DNA of 64,000 nt from Roseovarius sp. THAF9 (GCF_009363715.1 NZ_CP045404.1:1394001-1458000); one strand, 5' to 3'. Shown: positions 26,662-34,398, counted from the first letter of the stretch. Translations and numbers: made by a program. The notes: generated by a model not told the origin, from the sequence alone.

Positions 26662-27306
26662 ATGATATTACAGGGTGATCTGCCGGAGGTAATCCCGGTC
26701 TTTCCGTTGCCGGGCGCGCTGCTTTTGCCGCGCTCGCGACTGCCGTTGCATCTTTTTGAGCCGCGCTATCTGGCGATGCTCGACGATGCGCTGAAGACGC
26801 CGCATCGCCTGATTGGAATGGTGCAGCCGGACCCCGGTGCGCGAGCGGGCGAGCACGGCCTGCACCGGATCGGCTGTGCGGGCAAGGTGACGCAATTTTC
26901 CGAAACCGAGGACGGGCGCTACATGATCACGCTGTCTGGCGTGTCGCGCTTTCGCGTGTCGTCCGAGGTGGAGGGGTTCACCCCCTATCGCCGGGCGCAG
27001 GTCAGCTGGGACGGGTTCGAGCAGGATCTCGAGCCCGGTGACAGCGATCCGGGCTTCAACCGGGAGTCCTTCATGAATCTTCTGTCGCGCTATTTCGATG
27101 CGCGGGAGCTGTCGACCGACTGGGAGTCGCTGAAGGACGCCGAGGACGAGTTGCTGATCAATTCCCTGTCGATGCTCTTGGGGTTCGAGCCGGAGGACAA
27201 GCAGGCGCTGCTTGAGGCGCCGAGCCTGTCGACGCGGCGCGAGACATTGGTGACGCTGATCGAGTACGATCTGCGCGGCGGCGACGACAGGGAGATGATG
27301 CAATGA
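26662..27306 (+). CDS. LON peptidase substrate-binding domain protein
   Basis: This 214-residue protein consists of the N-terminal substrate-binding (PUA-like) domain of Lon without ATPase or protease parts. The segment [20 protein letters not shown] and [12 protein letters not shown] are typical. It may bind unfolded segments or act as an adaptor, and its biochemical role is not established. It follows a thioredoxin/TPR co-chaperone gene and overlaps a Trm112-like gene by ATGA, a conserved neighbourhood in this family. Confidence 0.9.
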   Translation: MILQGDLPEVIPVFPLPGALLLPRSRLPLHLFEPRYLAMLDDALKTPHRLIGMVQPDPGARAGEHGLHRIGCAGKVTQFSETEDGRYMITLSGVSRFRVSSEVEGFTPYRRAQVSWDGFEQDLEPGDSDPGFNRESFMNLLSRYFDARELSTDWESLKDAEDELLINSLSMLLGFEPEDKQALLEAPSLSTRRETLVTLIEYDLRGGDDREMMQ

Positions 27307-27497
27307 GTGACGCGGATGTCGCGGCGCCGGAGTTCGACCGGCACATGCTGGAGGCGCTGATCTGCCCGCAGACGCATTCGGTGCTGGAATACGATGCGGA
27401 GGCGCAGGAACTGGTCAGCCGGAACGCCGGGCTGGCCTTTCCGATCCGCTCGGGCATTCCGATTCTGCTGATCGACGAGGCGCGCAGCTTGGACTAG
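27303..27497 (+). CDS. Trm112-like protein (UPF0434/YcaR family)
   Basis: This 64-residue protein matches the small Trm112/YcaR family: [18 protein letters not shown], then [21 protein letters not shown]. Only one of the zinc-binding cysteines of eukaryotic Trm112 remains, as usual for these bacterial forms. Trm112 proteins activate methyltransferases, but the bacterial partner here is unknown. Its start overlaps the stop of the upstream gene by four bases. A GC-rich hairpin follows 5 bp after the stop. Confidence 0.88.
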   Translation: MSDADVAAPEFDRHMLEALICPQTHSVLEYDAEAQELVSRNAGLAFPIRSGIPILLIDEARSLD

Positions 27498-27501
27498 CGG
27501 T

Positions 27502-27520
27502 GTGCGCGCGAGGCGCGCAC
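27502..27520. terminator. Hairpin after Trm112-like gene
   Basis: Arms GTGCGCGC and GCGCGCAC (8 bp) with a 3-base loop lie 5 bp after the stop codon. No clear T-run follows, so termination may be factor-assisted. Confidence 0.45.
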
Positions 27521-27624
27521 GCTTGATGTCTAGGCGTCGGCCGGGGGCCGCCGCCTCGGGGCGAGGGGCGGCGTGACACGTTGTTCGATCGGTGTGCGGG
27601 TGGTGCCGGCGGAGCCACCGGCGG

Positions 27625-27656
27625 GGATATTTTGGGCCAGAGGAAGACCAGGGCGG
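27625..27656 (+). repeat. Intergenic repeat copy D (GGATATTTTGGGCCAGAGGA type)
   Basis: GGATATTTTGGGCCAGAGGA is followed by AGACCAGGGCGG. It has the same layout as the copies at 4392-4420, 31903-31933 and 53319-53349. It lies between convergent genes, 13 bp before the end of the GntR gene. Confidence 0.6.
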
Positions 27657-27668
27657 CGCGGTGCGGCG

Positions 27669-28409
27669 TCAGGTGCGCTTGTGCGCGCGGGTGGCCATTA
27701 CGTTGCGGCCAAGGGTGAGGGTATAGGCCTCGAGCCGGTGCAAGGCGTTGTCGGCGGCGGTGGCATCCTCGCGCTCCAGCGCGTCCGTAAGGGCGGTGTG
27801 CAGGCTGACGATTTCTTCGCGCGAGCGGGCGGTGAAGGTGATCATGTTCATCAAGGGCTGCATCGCTTCAACCGCGCCAGCCAATTGATAGCTGAGCACG
27901 GGGTTGTCCGCCGCGTCGACAAGCGCACGGTGCAGGGTCACGTCGGAGGCGCAGAAGGCTTCGCCCGAAAGATCGGGTTGCGACTGGCGGGCGATCTCGA
28001 TGCGCATGGTGGCAAGGCTGTCCTCGGTGCGGCGCCCGGCGGCAAGGGGTGCGCAGGCGCGTTCGAGGGTGTAGCGGGCCTCGCAGGCGGTTTCGAAGCT
28101 GACGGCATTCATCGACAGAAGCAGCGTGGAGGTCGTGATCTGCTGGCTGTAGGCGTCGGTGTAGCTGAGCCGGTTGACGAAGGCGCCGCCGAAGGCGCCG
28201 CGCTGGGTGCGGATGAGGGATTGGGCGGCCAGCCGCTTGAGCGCCTCGCGCACGGTGGAGCGGGAGACGCCGAATTGCTCGGACAATTCGGCCTCGGAGG
28301 GCAGGCGTTCGCCGGTGATCATGCGGCCTTCGACGATGGCGTCGCGGATCGCCTCGGCGATCTGGGCGGACAAGTCTTGGCGCGGTGTGGCGGGGCTGGC
28401 GGTTTTCAT
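27669..28409 (-). CDS. GntR-family regulator, FadR/FCD subgroup
   Basis: This 246-residue repressor has an N-terminal winged helix (GERLPSEAELSEQFGVSRST, then VREALKRLAAQSLI) and a C-terminal helical FCD ligand domain with the usual metal-binding histidines (VTLHRALVDAADN, SLHTALTDALE). Members bind organic acids and release DNA. A 24-bp inverted repeat directly before its ATG overlaps its own ribosome binding site (AAAGG), which indicates autoregulation. The divergent run of genes from 28478 ends in dmdA. In Ruegeria a GntR-type regulator lies next to dmdA-acuI, so this could be the DMSP-responsive repressor displaced by an inserted module. Confidence 0.9.
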   Translation of the reverse strand: MKTASPATPRQDLSAQIAEAIRDAIVEGRMITGERLPSEAELSEQFGVSRSTVREALKRLAAQSLIRTQRGAFGGAFVNRLSYTDAYSQQITTSTLLLSMNAVSFETACEARYTLERACAPLAAGRRTEDSLATMRIEIARQSQPDLSGEAFCASDVTLHRALVDAADNPVLSYQLAGAVEAMQPLMNMITFTARSREEIVSLHTALTDALEREDATAADNALHRLEAYTLTLGRNVMATRAHKRT

Positions 28410-28410
28410 T

Positions 28411-28434
28411 TGTCAGACCTTTAATTGTCTGACA
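28411..28434. promoter_or_regulatory. Inverted repeat operator, TGTCAGAC-N8-GTCTGACA
   Basis: Perfect 8-bp arms at 28411-28418 and 28427-28434 are separated by CTTTAATT. TTGTCTGACAT within it fits the TNGTNNNACNA-type half-palindrome recognised by FadR/FCD regulators. It lies between the divergent GntR gene and the DUF2182 gene and overlaps the GntR ribosome binding site. Confidence 0.75.
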
Positions 28435-28477
28435 TTCATAAGGGCAATCGTGACTCGAACCAAGGGTGTTCTTCGGC

Positions 28478-29281
28478 ATGTCGGCTCTTTCCTTGCGGTC
28501 CTTTGCCTGGCTGGCGTTTTTCGCGGCGATCCTGGCGGCGTGGGTGGTGATGTACCTGATGGCGACGGGCATGGACCTGGACCTGATCGGGCGGCCCGGG
28601 CCGATGGGCGAGAAGATGCGTTCCATGCAGCCCGGCATGGAGATGGGCATGGGTGGCGGTATGGCGATGGACCGGTTCGGGCCGCTGTTTGTCATGTGGG
28701 CCATCATGATGGCGGCGATGATGCTGCCGACCATGGTGCCGACGTTGCGCTGTTACGATGACCTGTGCCGCAGCGCCGATGGCACGACCGCCGGGTGGCT
28801 GGGCGTGCTGGCGGGGTATTCCATCGCCTGGGTCGGGTTCGCGGCGGTGATCGCGGGGGTGCAGGTGGCGCTGCTCTATGGCGGGGTGATCGACATGCTG
28901 GGGATCGCCAAGTCAACTGCCATTGCCGGCGGGCTGCTGATCGTCGTGGGGGCGTTTCAGTTCACGCGAGCCAAGGAAGTGTGCCACGGGGTGTGCCACA
29001 GCCCGATGACCTATTTCCTGGGCCATTGGCGCACGGGCTTTGGCGGGGGCGTGCGCATGGGGCTGGGGCTGGGCGCGTTCTGCGTTGGGTGCTGCTGGGG
29101 TTTCATGGCGCTGGGCTTCGTGGGCGGCGTGATGAGCCTGCTTTGGATGGGCCTGGCCACGCTTTTCATGGTATTGGAGAAATTGCCGCAGATCGGGCAC
29201 CGGGTGATCCGGCCGATGGGTGTGGCGCTGATCGCGGGCGGGGTGGCGGTTCTGGCCGCGCCGCTGGTAACGGGAGGATAG
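28478..29281 (+). CDS. DUF2182 metal-binding integral membrane protein
   Basis: This 267-residue inner-membrane protein has about six helices. A methionine-rich stretch at residues 50-64 (MQPGMEMGMGGGMAM) is predicted on the outer side, and paired Cys/His residues lie at 169-174 (CHGVCH) and 202-206 (CVGCC). This composition suggests copper(I) binding. The family is annotated only as a predicted metal-binding membrane protein. The DUF1326 gene with its own CxC-N3-CxC motif follows after 3 bp, a recurrent pairing. The start at 28478 is the first ATG, and a GTG at 28466 is possible. It is the first gene of a tight plus-strand run behind the GntR operator. Confidence 0.88.
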   Translation: MSALSLRSFAWLAFFAAILAAWVVMYLMATGMDLDLIGRPGPMGEKMRSMQPGMEMGMGGGMAMDRFGPLFVMWAIMMAAMMLPTMVPTLRCYDDLCRSADGTTAGWLGVLAGYSIAWVGFAAVIAGVQVALLYGGVIDMLGIAKSTAIAGGLLIVVGAFQFTRAKEVCHGVCHSPMTYFLGHWRTGFGGGVRMGLGLGAFCVGCCWGFMALGFVGGVMSLLWMGLATLFMVLEKLPQIGHRVIRPMGVALIAGGVAVLAAPLVTGG

Positions 29282-29284
29282 GAC

Positions 29285-29989
29285 ATGGCTTTGACACGCC
29301 GGAAAGACGCCGACAAGCTGCCGGTGTCGCAGCGTATCGACAACCGGATGGCCAATCCAAAGCGGCGCAAGATGACGCCGACGGAATGGGCGATCAAGGG
29401 CGAGCTGTTCCTGAACTGCTCATGCACGGTGTTCTGTCCCTGCGTGGTGAGCCTTGGGGCGCATCCGCCCACCGAAGGGCATTGTCATGCGTGGATGGCG
29501 ATTGCGATCGACGAGGGCCATTACGAGGGCGAGGATCTGTCTGGTCTGAATGTCGGCCTTCTGGTGGATATTCCGGGGCGCATGGGCGAGGGCAACTGGA
29601 AGGTGGCGGCCTATGTGGACGAGCGCGCCAGCGGGAAGGCGTATAACGGGATCCTGCAGATCTTCAGCGGTGCGGCAGGGGGCACGACGGGTCTGTTTAC
29701 CATGCTGGTGAGCGAGATCATCGGGGCGGAGCGCGAGAAGGTCGAGATCGTGCGCGATGGCAAGAAGCGCGGGCTGTATATCGGGCGCAAGATCCAGGGC
29801 GAGATCGAGATGATCGACGGGGCGAGCCCGGATCATCCGGTGATGGTGACGAACTCGAAATACTGGATGGGGCCGGATATCATCGCCGCAAGGGGCACGA
29901 AAAGCCGGGTGCGGGATTATGGCCGTGTCTGGGATTTCGGCGGCATGTCGGCGGAGGTCTGTCCGATCGACTGGAAAGGGCCGAAGTAG
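29285..29989 (+). CDS. DUF1326 protein with CxC-N3-CxC motif
   Basis: This 234-residue protein of the DUF1326 family has cysteines 45, 47, 51 and 53 in NCSCTVFCPC, which form a compact soft-metal site. Further conserved family parts are GHCHAWMAIAIDEGHYEG and GILQIFSGAAGG. There is no signal peptide, so it should be cytosolic. It begins 3 bp after the DUF2182 membrane protein, and the two together look like a metal, probably copper, transfer pair. The biochemical role is not established. The DinB-like gene follows 11 bp later. Confidence 0.9.
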   Translation: MALTRRKDADKLPVSQRIDNRMANPKRRKMTPTEWAIKGELFLNCSCTVFCPCVVSLGAHPPTEGHCHAWMAIAIDEGHYEGEDLSGLNVGLLVDIPGRMGEGNWKVAAYVDERASGKAYNGILQIFSGAAGGTTGLFTMLVSEIIGAEREKVEIVRDGKKRGLYIGRKIQGEIEMIDGASPDHPVMVTNSKYWMGPDIIAARGTKSRVRDYGRVWDFGGMSAEVCPIDWKGPK

Positions 29990-30000
29990 GGGCGCCTTCG

Positions 30001-30510
30001 ATGATCACACCGGACTATTGCCGCATGATGGCGCGGTACAATGCGTGGCAGAACCGGCAGCTGACCGAGGCGCTGGACGCACAGCCGCTGGAAGTGCTGA
30101 CCGAGGATCGCGGGGCCTTCTTTGGCTCGATCCTTGGGACGTTGAACCATTTGCTTTGGGGGGACCTGATGTGGATGGCGCGGTTCGATCCGTCGGTCGA
30201 GGTGCCGAAGGTCGGCGTGAAGAAGAGCGTGGAGATGCATCCGACGCTGGGGGCGTGGAGCGCGGAGCGGTATCACGTCGACGGCAAGATCGGTCATTGG
30301 GCCAATTCTCTGCGGGCGATGGACCTGACCGGCGAGTTGCGGTGGTATTCCGGCACTCTGGGGCGGGACATGGTGACGCCGCGCGCCTTGTGCGTCACGC
30401 ATATGTTCAACCACCAGACCCATCACCGGGGGCAGGTGCACGCGATGATGACCGCCGCCGGGCTGGAGGCGCCGGTGAGCGACCTGTTTCTGATGCCCGG
30501 GGAGGGCTGA
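30001..30510 (+). CDS. DinB-family protein
   Basis: This 169-residue four-helix-bundle protein has the three metal-binding histidines of DinB/DfsB-type enzymes: one in LNHLLWGDLMW and two in HMFNHQTHHRGQVHAMM. Family members include thiol-dependent (bacillithiol, mycothiol) transferases and isomerases, and many are uncharacterised. A DNA-damage role should not be assumed from the name. It lies between the DUF1326 gene (11 bp) and a small CxxC protein gene (4 bp) in one transcription unit with dmdA. A thiol-transfer chemistry would suit sulfur metabolism, but this is inference. Confidence 0.9.
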   Translation: MITPDYCRMMARYNAWQNRQLTEALDAQPLEVLTEDRGAFFGSILGTLNHLLWGDLMWMARFDPSVEVPKVGVKKSVEMHPTLGAWSAERYHVDGKIGHWANSLRAMDLTGELRWYSGTLGRDMVTPRALCVTHMFNHQTHHRGQVHAMMTAAGLEAPVSDLFLMPGEG

Positions 30511-30514
30511 GCCG

Positions 30515-30751
30515 ATGCTGGCCTTTGTCCTGGCGCTGGTGGTGATCGTGGCTGTCGCCCTGAGCCCAGAGCGGGGGCGCATGGGCGGGGTGGGGAAGAA
30601 ACCGGCCAAGCGGGCGTGCAAGTGGAGCGAGACCGGCAACAGCAATGGTCGGTTCGTCGAGTATCGCTGTGCGGCCTGCGGCGTCGCAGCCTATTCCGCC
30701 ACCGGCGATGCGCCGGTGATCTGCAAGAGCAACCTGAAGGGATCTGTGTGA
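30515..30751 (+). CDS. Small membrane-anchored protein with zinc-ribbon-like cysteines
   Basis: This 78-residue protein has one N-terminal membrane helix (LAFVLALVVIVAVAL), a basic linker, and four cysteines at 35, 52, 55 and 70 (ACKW, CAAC, CKSN), which could form a zinc ribbon or bind another metal. I do not know the family. Its position supports it as a real gene: it starts 4 bp after the DinB-like gene and its TGA shares one base with the ATG of dmdA. Function unknown. Confidence 0.72.
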   Translation: MLAFVLALVVIVAVALSPERGRMGGVGKKPAKRACKWSETGNSNGRFVEYRCAACGVAAYSATGDAPVICKSNLKGSV

Positions 30752-31854
30752 TGCCGATGATTTCCCTGTCGCGCCGGTTGCGGCGCACGCCTTTTTCCGA
30801 GGGGGTCGAGGCCGCCGGGGTCAAAGGCTACACGGTTTACAACCACATGCTGTTGCCGACGGTGTTCCGGTCGATCGAGGAGGATTATCGACATCTGAAG
30901 GACGCGGTGCAGGTCTGGGATGTGGCCTGCGAGCGGCAGGTGGAGCTGCGCGGGCCGGATGCGGGGCGGCTGATGCAGATGCTGACGCCGCGCGACCTGC
31001 GGGGAATGACGGCGGGGCAGTGTTACTACGTGCCCATCGTGGACGAGACCGGGGGCATGCTGAACGACCCGGTGTCGGTGAAGCTGTCGGAGGATCGCTG
31101 GTGGATCTCGATTGCCGACAGTGACCTGCTGTATTGGGTGAAGGCCACGGCGCATGGCTGGCGGCTGGATGTGCTGGTGGATGAGCCGGACGTTTCGCCC
31201 TTGGCCGTGCAGGGGCCGAAGGCGGAAGAGTTGATGGCACGGGTCTTTGGCGACGGCGTACGCGATATCCGGTTCTTCCGCTTTGGCGTGTTCGACTTCC
31301 AGGGGCGCGACATGGTGATCGCGCGGTCGGGCTATTCCAAGCAGGGCGGCTTCGAGATTTATGTCGAGGGCGAAGATATCGGGATGCCGCTGTGGAACGC
31401 GCTGATGGAGGCGGGTCGCGACCTGGACGTGCATGCCGGGTGCCCCAACCTGATCGAACGGGTCGAGAGCGGTCTGCTGAGCTATGGCAACGACATGACC
31501 GACGATAACACGCCGCATGAATGCGGACTGGGCCGGTTCTGCAACACGCAGAGCGCTATTGGCTGTATCGGCCGTGATGCGCTTTTGCGGGTGGCCAAGG
31601 AAGGCCCGGTGCAGCAGATCTGCGCCATTGCCATCGACGGCCCGAAAGTGCCGCCCTGTGACCGGTGGTGGCCGGTGACGGCGAATGGCAAGCGGGTGGG
31701 GCGAGTGAGTTCCGCGGCGTGGAGCCCGGATTTCAACACCAACGTGGCCATCGGCATGGTGCGGATGACCCATTGGGACGCGGGCACCGAGGTGCAGATC
31801 GAGGCGCCGGACCAGGTCCGGCGCGGGGTGGTGCAGGAAGGTTTCTGGAACTGA
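30751..31854 (+). CDS. dmdA: Dimethylsulfoniopropionate demethylase
   Basis: This 367-residue cytosolic enzyme of the GcvT fold transfers a methyl group from DMSP to tetrahydrofolate, giving methylmercaptopropionate. It carries the features that separate DmdA from glycine-cleavage T proteins: the N-terminal SRRLRRTPFSEGVE, YTVYNHMLLP, the block VDETGGMLNDPV, GYSKQGGFEIYVEG and LIERVESGLLSYGNDMT, ending in AAWSPDFNTNVAIGM. The start at 30751 overlaps the preceding stop (TGATG). A frame back to 30616 runs through that gene and is rejected. acuI follows, the standard Roseobacter arrangement. It sits at the end of a run that begins at a GntR-type operator. Confidence 0.93.
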   Translation: MPMISLSRRLRRTPFSEGVEAAGVKGYTVYNHMLLPTVFRSIEEDYRHLKDAVQVWDVACERQVELRGPDAGRLMQMLTPRDLRGMTAGQCYYVPIVDETGGMLNDPVSVKLSEDRWWISIADSDLLYWVKATAHGWRLDVLVDEPDVSPLAVQGPKAEELMARVFGDGVRDIRFFRFGVFDFQGRDMVIARSGYSKQGGFEIYVEGEDIGMPLWNALMEAGRDLDVHAGCPNLIERVESGLLSYGNDMTDDNTPHECGLGRFCNTQSAIGCIGRDALLRVAKEGPVQQICAIAIDGPKVPPCDRWWPVTANGKRVGRVSSAAWSPDFNTNVAIGMVRMTHWDAGTEVQIEAPDQVRRGVVQEGFWN

Positions 31855-31874
31855 CACCTGCTTCGGAGGGGGAA

Positions 31875-31894
31875 GCGAGGGGCCAGCCCCTCGC
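31875..31894. terminator. Hairpin GCGAGGGG-CCAG-CCCCTCGC after dmdA
   Basis: A perfect 8-bp stem with a 4-base loop lies 20 bp after the dmdA stop and is directly followed by a copy of the intergenic repeat. A nearly identical hairpin lies at 45395-45414. No T-run is present, so it may protect the mRNA end or terminate only partly. Confidence 0.55.
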
Positions 31895-31902
31895 GCTCCC
31901 CG

Positions 31903-31933
31903 GAGTATTTCGAGCAAGAAAAAGCAGGGGCGG
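31903..31933 (+). repeat. Intergenic repeat copy B (GAGTATTTCGAGCAAGAAAA type)
   Basis: GAGTATTTCGAGCAAGAAAA is followed by AGCAGGGGCGG. It lies between dmdA and acuI, 8 bp behind the hairpin at 31875-31894. Confidence 0.6.
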
Positions 31934-32008
31934 CGTTGGTGCGGCCCCGGCTTTGTTCGCAAACGATGAAAGCGGGTGAGCCTCGCTAAGCAAGACAGGA
32001 GAGTGGAC

Positions 32009-32998
32009 ATGTTCAACGCATTGGTTGTCGAGAAGGACGAAGAGAGCGGCAAGACCTCGGCGGAGGTGAAGCAGATCGGATTGGACGACCTGCCTGATGG
32101 CGAGGTGACGGTCGCGGTCGAGTACTCGACGGTGAACTACAAGGACGGGCTGTGCATCGGGCCGGGCGGTGGTCTGGTGCGGAAGTACCCGCACGTGCCG
32201 GGGATCGATTTTGCCGGGACGGTCGAGGAAAGCTCGGACGACCGGTACAGCCCTGGTGACAAGGTGGTGCTGACCGGATGGCGCGTGGGCGAGGCGCATT
32301 GGGGCGGCTATGCCCAGAAGGCGCGCGTGAAAGCCGACTGGCTGGTGCCGCTGCCCGAGGGGCTGGACACCCGTCAGGCGATGGCCGTGGGCACTGCCGG
32401 GTTTACAGCGATGCTGGCCGTCATGGCGCTGGAGGACCAGGGACTGAAGAAAGGCCCTGTTCTTGTGACCGGGGCCGCGGGCGGCGTGGGCAGCGTGGCC
32501 ACGGCGATCCTGGCCAAGTTGGGGCACGAGGTGGCGGCTGTCACGGGGCGACCGGAGCAGGAGGAGTACCTCAAGAGCCTTGGGGCCAGCCAGATCGTGC
32601 CGCGCGAGGAACTGACCGAAGTCACCAAGAAGCCGCTGGAGGCGGAAGCCTGGGGCGGTTGCGTCGATGCGGTGGCGGGCGCCATGCTGGGCCGGGTGCT
32701 GAAGCAGATGGAATATGGCAGCTCGGTCGCGGCGATTGGCCTTGCCGGTGGCGCGGCCATCGAGGGTGCGCTGATCACGCCGTTCATCCTGCGCGGTGTG
32801 AACCTGCTGGGCATCGACAGCGTCATGCAGCCCTATGACAACCGGCTGCGCGCGTGGGAGCGGATCGCCAAGGACCTGCCGATGGACAAGCTGGAGAGCA
32901 TGGTGCAGCCCGCGACCCTGTCGGACCTGCCGGGGTTGGGCCGCGACATCCTGAAGGGCCAGGTGAAGGGCCGCGTCGTCGTCGATGTCAACGCGTGA
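32009..32998 (+). CDS. acuI: Acrylyl-CoA reductase (NADPH)
   Basis: This 329-residue zinc-independent medium-chain dehydrogenase of the YhdH/AcuI type reduces acryloyl-CoA to propionyl-CoA, which detoxifies acrylate from DMSP breakdown. Features are the N-terminal FNALVVEKDEESGKTSAEV, HVPGIDFAGTVEESSDDR, and the NADP-binding VTGAAGGVGSVATAILAKLG. The start at 32009 follows CAGGAGAG. It lies 154 bp after dmdA, with a hairpin and a repeat between them, so it may have its own expression level. It overlaps the acetyltransferase gene by 14 bp. Confidence 0.93.
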   Translation: MFNALVVEKDEESGKTSAEVKQIGLDDLPDGEVTVAVEYSTVNYKDGLCIGPGGGLVRKYPHVPGIDFAGTVEESSDDRYSPGDKVVLTGWRVGEAHWGGYAQKARVKADWLVPLPEGLDTRQAMAVGTAGFTAMLAVMALEDQGLKKGPVLVTGAAGGVGSVATAILAKLGHEVAAVTGRPEQEEYLKSLGASQIVPREELTEVTKKPLEAEAWGGCVDAVAGAMLGRVLKQMEYGSSVAAIGLAGGAAIEGALITPFILRGVNLLGIDSVMQPYDNRLRAWERIAKDLPMDKLESMVQPATLSDLPGLGRDILKGQVKGRVVVDVNA

Positions 32999-33491
32999 TG
33001 ATCTGACCATAAGGCTGGTGCGCGAAGGCGATGCCGACGCGCTCTGGCCGATCCTGCGCGACGTGGTGCGCGCAGGCGACACCTATGCCATCGAGCCGGA
33101 CCTGTCGCAAAGCCGGCTGATGGAATGTTGGTGCGAGGCCCCGCGTGCGACTTACGTGGCGGAATCCGCGGGCGAGATCCTGGGGACCTATTACATCAGG
33201 ACGAACCAGGCGGGCGGGGGCAGTCACGTTTGCAACTGCGGTTACATCACTGCGCCTGCCGCGCGCGGACGGGGCGTGGCGCGGGCGCTGTGTGAGCACA
33301 GCCAGGATGTGGCGCGGGAGCTGGGATATACGGCGATGCAGTTCAACTTCGTCGTGACCAGCAACGAGGGGGCCATCGCGCTGTGGACGAAGCTGGGCTT
33401 CGAGACGGTGGGGCGGTTGCCGAAGGCGTTCCGGCATCCGAAGCAGGGGCTGGTGGATGCGCTGGTGATGTTCAAGTGGCTGGGGAGCTGA
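32985..33491 (+). CDS. GNAT-family N-acetyltransferase
   Basis: This 168-residue protein begins TIRLVREGDADALWPILRDVV and has the acetyl-CoA loop APAARGRGVARALCEH and the terminal strand LGFETVGRLPKAF typical of GNAT enzymes. The acceptor is unknown. It overlaps acuI by 14 bp, an unusually long overlap that implies translational coupling. Similar proteins often follow acuI-like genes, which may be coincidence. No signal peptide is present. Confidence 0.9.
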   Translation: MSTRDDLTIRLVREGDADALWPILRDVVRAGDTYAIEPDLSQSRLMECWCEAPRATYVAESAGEILGTYYIRTNQAGGGSHVCNCGYITAPAARGRGVARALCEHSQDVARELGYTAMQFNFVVTSNEGAIALWTKLGFETVGRLPKAFRHPKQGLVDALVMFKWLGS

Positions 33492-33536
33492 AGTGGCTTG
33501 CTCTCTGCGCGCTCAGTCGAGAGGCGGCGGTTGACG

Positions 33537-34226
33537 ATGAAGTGCTACTTGATCGCGGGCAATTACGGTACGCCGGATTTCCTGGATTACGTGTTCGCGC
33601 GTGCACCGGACTATGGTGAGCGGATCCATTATGACGATTATGAAGGCGAGTGGGTTCCCGGCCGTGACATGAAATACGAGCATGGCGGGCCGTTGTCGTA
33701 TGGTGCCACGGTCAAGGGTGGTAGGTTTACCGACAAGACCCGTGCCGAGTTTCATAAGATCTGGTGCGTGAGCAGGCCCAAGGCAGAGCGGACATTCGAT
33801 GTCATCAAGCCGTTTGGTGAAAGCCTCAAGGCCATCCCCTTGTTTTCAGGGCGTCTCAAGAACGCGATCGAGGCGGTCGATCCTGCTTTGTTCGAGTTCG
33901 TGCGCATGGAGCGCACATGGGATGATGTACACAAGACGCCGATCGCGGGCGGGCCGTTTTTTCTGGCCAATCTTCTGGCGCGCCGGGATTGCTGGGATCA
34001 GGACCGCACGCAGATCGGGCCTCAGAAGCGGGGCGACGGCAGCTATTTCAACACGATTTCGGGGTCCGGCCGCGCGGTGCTGCGGTCGCGTGTGGCAGAT
34101 GCGCTGATCTGGCGTGATACCTTGACCAAAACCGTCGTCTGCACCGATGTGTTCAAGGAGATCGCTGAAGGTGTCGGCTGTAAAGGATGGCGGTTTCGGG
34201 AAATCGCCGTGACGGACGACAGGTAG
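33537..34226 (+). CDS. Imm11-like protein (immunity MXAN_0049/DUF1629 family), orphan
   Basis: This 229-residue protein begins MKCYLIAGNYG and ends with LIWRDTLTKTVVCTDVFKEI and GCKGWRFREI. The ALIWR-to-VFKEI-to-GWRF order resembles the C-terminus of Imm11-family proteins, which protect against polymorphic toxins. No toxin, secretion or repeat gene is nearby. The following 730 bp are non-coding, with a REP-like hairpin immediately downstream. This fits an orphan immunity gene acquired or left by transfer. The assignment rests on pattern only and other functions are possible. Confidence 0.55.
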   Translation: MKCYLIAGNYGTPDFLDYVFARAPDYGERIHYDDYEGEWVPGRDMKYEHGGPLSYGATVKGGRFTDKTRAEFHKIWCVSRPKAERTFDVIKPFGESLKAIPLFSGRLKNAIEAVDPALFEFVRMERTWDDVHKTPIAGGPFFLANLLARRDCWDQDRTQIGPQKRGDGSYFNTISGSGRAVLRSRVADALIWRDTLTKTVVCTDVFKEIAEGVGCKGWRFREIAVTDDR

Positions 34227-34301
34227 GGCGGTTCCGAGGAGTCCACGACCGGTAATTGGCGCGCGACGGGGCGGACGCAGGCGGGTTGCACCTGGAAGCG
34301 C

Positions 34302-34326
34302 GTGGGTTTTCACCCACCCTACGGCA
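34302..34326. repeat. REP-like hairpin GTGGGT-TTTC-ACCCAC plus CCTACGGCA
   Basis: A 6-bp stem with a 4-base loop is followed by CCTACGGCA. Read on the minus strand it is TGCCGTAGGGTGGGTGAAAA and so on, a sequence type I recognise as widespread in proteobacterial intergenic regions. It lies 75 bp after the Imm11-like gene. Confidence 0.55.
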
Positions 34327-34343
34327 CGGATGGCGTTTCATTT

Positions 34344-34387
34344 CGGGAAATCATGGGACCGCCGGACCGGGATCCGGGAAATCATGG
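34344..34387 (+). repeat. Direct repeat CGGGAAATCATGG, two copies
   Basis: Identical 13-bp copies lie at 34344-34356 and 34375-34387, 31 bp apart, followed by GACC or ACC. They lie at the left end of the mraZ upstream region. Confidence 0.5.
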
Positions 34388-34398
34388 ACCTAAAGGCG

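Noticed and set aside
30001..30510. DNA-damage-inducible role for the DinB-like protein
   Set aside because: The family name is historical. The sequence shows a metal-binding four-helix bundle and no SOS box was seen upstream.
31733..33082. 449-residue minus-strand frame opposite acuI
   Set aside because: It crosses the dmdA-acuI spacer with its hairpin and repeat, and opposes an enzyme with all motifs.
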